Positions 6,194-7,888 of a stretch of 7,888 nt of DNA are shown piece after piece. The position numbers and the translations under genes are program-made. A model generated the notes under the pieces. That model was not told the DNA's origin and did no database searches. It was given only the letters and a program-made list of their open reading frames with translations. Every line of letters starts with the position of its first letter. Within the stretch, counting starts at the first letter, position 1. The stretch spans positions 1 through 7,888 of the forward strand of contig CAYLNK010000314.1 in assembly GCA_964384675.1 (NCBI GenBank), given 5' to 3'. This DNA comes from CAYLNK01 sp964384675 (GTDB taxonomy: Bacteria; Acidobacteriota; Thermoanaerobaculia; UBA5066).

Positions 6194-7663
6194 GTGTCGA
6201 AGCGGGTGGTGAGGCGGCTGGTCTGGGTCGGGCTGGTGGTGGCGCTGGCGGCGGCGGGGACTGCCACGGCGTTCCTCCTGCGCGGGCGACGGGACGTCAC
6301 CACGTCCTCGGAAGAGGCGTACCGCTGCTACGTCGCGGGGCGCGACAACCAGCTGAAGCTCTACGAGAAAGAGGCCATCCAGTCCTACGCCGAGGCGCTC
6401 AAGCACGATCCCCATTTCGTGATGGCGACGGTTCGCCTCGCCGCGTACCAGGGGATGCGGGATCCGGAGCGAGCCAGGAGCCTGATCGACGCGGCCAAGA
6501 AGCGCCTGGACGACGTGACGCCCGGCGAGGCGCTCGCCCTGCGGATCGTCGAGGCCCAGCTCGCCCGCGACGACGAGAGGCTCGAGGAGCTGCTCGACGA
6601 GCTGGAGCGGAAGTTCCCCCAGGAGCCGGAGCTGTACCAGCTGCGGGCGGGCCTCCTGATGAAGAAGGGGAAGCCGCAGGAGGCCGCGGCGCAGTACGAG
6701 AAGCTGATCGCTCTCGATCCGAACTACGCGATCGCCTACAACAGCCTCGGCTACCACTGGGCGTCGATGGGGGACTTCGCGAAATCGGAGGACTACCTGA
6801 AGCGGTACCGGTTCCTCGCCTCCGATCAGGCGAACCCGTACGATTCGCTCGGCGAGCTGTACGCGAACACCGGTCGGTACGACGAGGCCGAGACGAGCTT
6901 CCGGAAGGCGCTGGCCGTCAAGCCCGACTTCGTACCGTCCCTCGCTCACCTCGGTACGCTCGAGGCGCTTCGCGGCCGATACGCGGAAGCGGCGGGGTAC
7001 TTCCTGAAAGCCATCGAGGAGTCGGAGGGCGGCAGCAAGGTCTCCTCGGAATGGTGGACCGCGGCCGCGCTCCTCCTGGCGCGTGCCGGCAAGCCGGACG
7101 AAGCGCTGACCACCCTCGAGAAGGGGCTCGCGGTCGAGCGTCCCTCGGACGCGCTCGCGTCCGCCCGGGCGCAGCTGAAGCGCTCTGGGGCCACGGCGCG
7201 GGTCCTGATCCTCTCGGGCCGGCTGGACCAGGCCGCCGCCGAGCTCGCCCGCGCGAACGAGGCCCTCTCCCAGCTCCCGGAAGGCGAACGGAAGGAGTGG
7301 AGCAAGGGCTTCGACGTCGCGGCGGGGCTCCTCCTCCAGGCCCGGGGTGACCACGAGGGCGCCGTGGTGGCGCTCCGGAGGGGCCTCCAGGGGCGCGTCG
7401 AGCAGCTGTACGACGGATTCGCGTACTACCCCGGCACCACCTTCGCGCGGGTCGCCCTCGCCGAGAGCCTGCTTGCGCTCGGGAGGGTCGACGAGGCGGG
7501 CGATGCGGTCCGCGCCGTGGTCGCCCGGAATCCCAGGCTAGCCGTCGTCGCGCCCGTACTCGCCGGCCTGAAGGAGAAGGGCTGGGTCGAGGCGCCGAAG
7601 CGGCCGGCGCCCGAGGAGACTGCCTCGGAGGCGGATGGCGCCGCGCCGGAGGCTGCGCGGTAG
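6194..7663 (+). CDS. Membrane-anchored tetratricopeptide repeat (TPR) protein
   Basis: The product has 489 residues from GTG 6194. A basic start (SKRVVRR) and a hydrophobic segment at about 9-29 act as a signal anchor; there is no lipobox cysteine, and a cleaved signal peptide is a weaker option. The rest is helical TPR repeats. The clearest are at about 44-75, 147-177, 181-211, 214-245 and 248-278, each with the A/G-x-x-x-x-G-x-[YF]-x-[EK]-A pattern and a D-P or K-P turn. More degenerate units lie at about 287-315, 333-358, 374-405 and 416-448. The last 25 residues are a Pro/Glu/Ala-rich tail. The opening TTSSEEAYRCYVAG resembles the segment that begins the extracytoplasmic TPR part of many acidobacterial Ser/Thr kinases, but no kinase is attached. 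TPRs bind proteins, so this is likely a scaffold on the outer face of the inner membrane, perhaps working with the PDZ domain of the upstream phosphatase; that pairing is inferred from operon position. No enzymatic motif is visible. Confidence 0.88.
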   Translation: MSKRVVRRLVWVGLVVALAAAGTATAFLLRGRRDVTTSSEEAYRCYVAGRDNQLKLYEKEAIQSYAEALKHDPHFVMATVRLAAYQGMRDPERARSLIDAAKKRLDDVTPGEALALRIVEAQLARDDERLEELLDELERKFPQEPELYQLRAGLLMKKGKPQEAAAQYEKLIALDPNYAIAYNSLGYHWASMGDFAKSEDYLKRYRFLASDQANPYDSLGELYANTGRYDEAETSFRKALAVKPDFVPSLAHLGTLEALRGRYAEAAGYFLKAIEESEGGSKVSSEWWTAAALLLARAGKPDEALTTLEKGLAVERPSDALASARAQLKRSGATARVLILSGRLDQAAAELARANEALSQLPEGERKEWSKGFDVAAGLLLQARGDHEGAVVALRRGLQGRVEQLYDGFAYYPGTTFARVALAESLLALGRVDEAGDAVRAVVARNPRLAVVAPVLAGLKEKGWVEAPKRPAPEETASEADGAAPEAAR

Positions 7664-7731
7664 TCGTTTTGGCTCCGCCCGATCCCTCCCCGCGCGACCC
7701 TCCCGGCGGCCCCGAGCTCCGCGCTCCCGAG

Positions 7732-7888
7732 ATGCGCGCGGGCGACGTCTTCGACCTGAAGAAGAAGGTCCTGCGCCTGGAGACCCTGTACGACGTCAGC
7801 CGCTCTCTGGCGGCCGCGCGCGACGAGGAGGCTCTCCTCGAGGAGGTGGTCGGACGCGCCGTCGCCGTCCTGGACGCCGCGCGCGGGG
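7732..7888 (+). CDS. Start of a GAF-domain sensor/regulator (3' end outside the window)
   Basis: Fifty-two residues are visible from ATG 7732. The beginning FDLKKKVLRLETLYDVSRSL followed by D-E-E-x-L-L-E-E-V-V and A-V-x-V-L-D-A-A is the coiled-coil entry and first helix of a GAF domain, as in sensor kinases, sigma54 activators and PP2C regulators; the output domain is not visible. The start is uncertain. ATG 7732 has no Shine-Dalgarno sequence. The frame is open back through TTG 7669, which would add a 21-residue Pro-rich leader with GC-ending codons and would sit five bases after the TPR stop. I prefer ATG, with TTG as the alternative. It continues the phosphatase/TPR operon and points to a second signalling protein in the same unit. 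Confidence 0.75.
   Translation, partial: MRAGDVFDLKKKVLRLETLYDVSRSLAAARDEEALLEEVVGRAVAVLDAARG

Noticed and set aside
3472..6303. A 943-codon open frame on the minus strand opposite the phosphatase gene
   Set aside because: It is the antisense shadow of a very GC-rich gene. Its translation is a monotonous mix of Glu, Arg, Val, Asp and Gln without a fold or motif, while the plus strand carries all PP2C motifs.
6137..7354. A 405-codon minus-strand frame opposite the TPR gene
   Set aside because: It is an antisense shadow without motifs; the TPR pattern on the plus strand is clear.
7661..7680. TTTT after the TPR stop considered as a terminator
   Set aside because: No stable hairpin directly precedes the four T residues, and a same-strand GAF gene begins within 70 bases.

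Overview
The window is very GC-rich, and nearly every codon in the real genes ends in G or C. Gene packing is tight and the longest non-coding stretch is about 100 bases. The mix is a PEGA-domain surface protein, a PDZ-bearing multi-membrane SpoIIE-type phosphatase, a TPR protein resembling the extracytoplasmic tails of Ser/Thr kinases, and a GAF sensor. That mix fits a soil- or sediment-type Acidobacteriota or a comparable deep-branching high-GC Gram-negative lineage. This is an inference from gene style; no rRNA or marker gene fixes the taxon.

Layout. (1) Bases 1-746 (+) hold the 3' part of a family 2 glycosyltransferase. (2) Bases 773-1840 (+) hold a secreted protein with a Ser/Gly/His/Tyr repeat region, a Trp/Gly tract and two PEGA domains; it lies 26 bases behind the glycosyltransferase and has a good ribosome binding site. 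(3) Bases 1848-3430 (-) hold a replication pair, tmk (thymidylate kinase) then holB (clamp-loader delta' subunit), joined by a four-base GTGA start/stop overlap. holB converges on the PEGA gene with only 7 bases between the two stop codons. (4) Bases 3431-3531 are the divergent intergenic region. It carries a likely promoter for the rightward genes, a GC-rich inverted repeat touching the tmk start codon, and a possible 8-codon leader ORF that overlaps the next start. (5) Bases 3532-6177 (+) hold a membrane-bound PP2C/SpoIIE-type phosphatase with an extracytoplasmic PDZ domain, ten predicted membrane segments and a GAF domain. (6) Bases 6194-7663 (+) hold a membrane-anchored TPR protein, 16 bases downstream with its own strong ribosome binding site. 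(7) From about 7732 to the window end (+) lies the start of a GAF-type sensor gene, cut off by the window edge.

Genes 5-7 read as one signalling operon. An envelope sensor with phosphatase output is followed by a protein-interaction scaffold and a second GAF-containing regulator. The usual partners of such phosphatases (a STAS-domain antagonist and an HPK-like anti-sigma kinase) are not in the window, so the target is unknown. tmk and holB are ordinary housekeeping genes, but the holB product is short at its N terminus and has lost the ATP-binding motif. I see no mobile elements, CRISPR arrays, tRNA or rRNA genes, and no clear evidence for a wholly new system. The points most worth checking are the phosphatase architecture, the divergent regulatory region and the PEGA protein.
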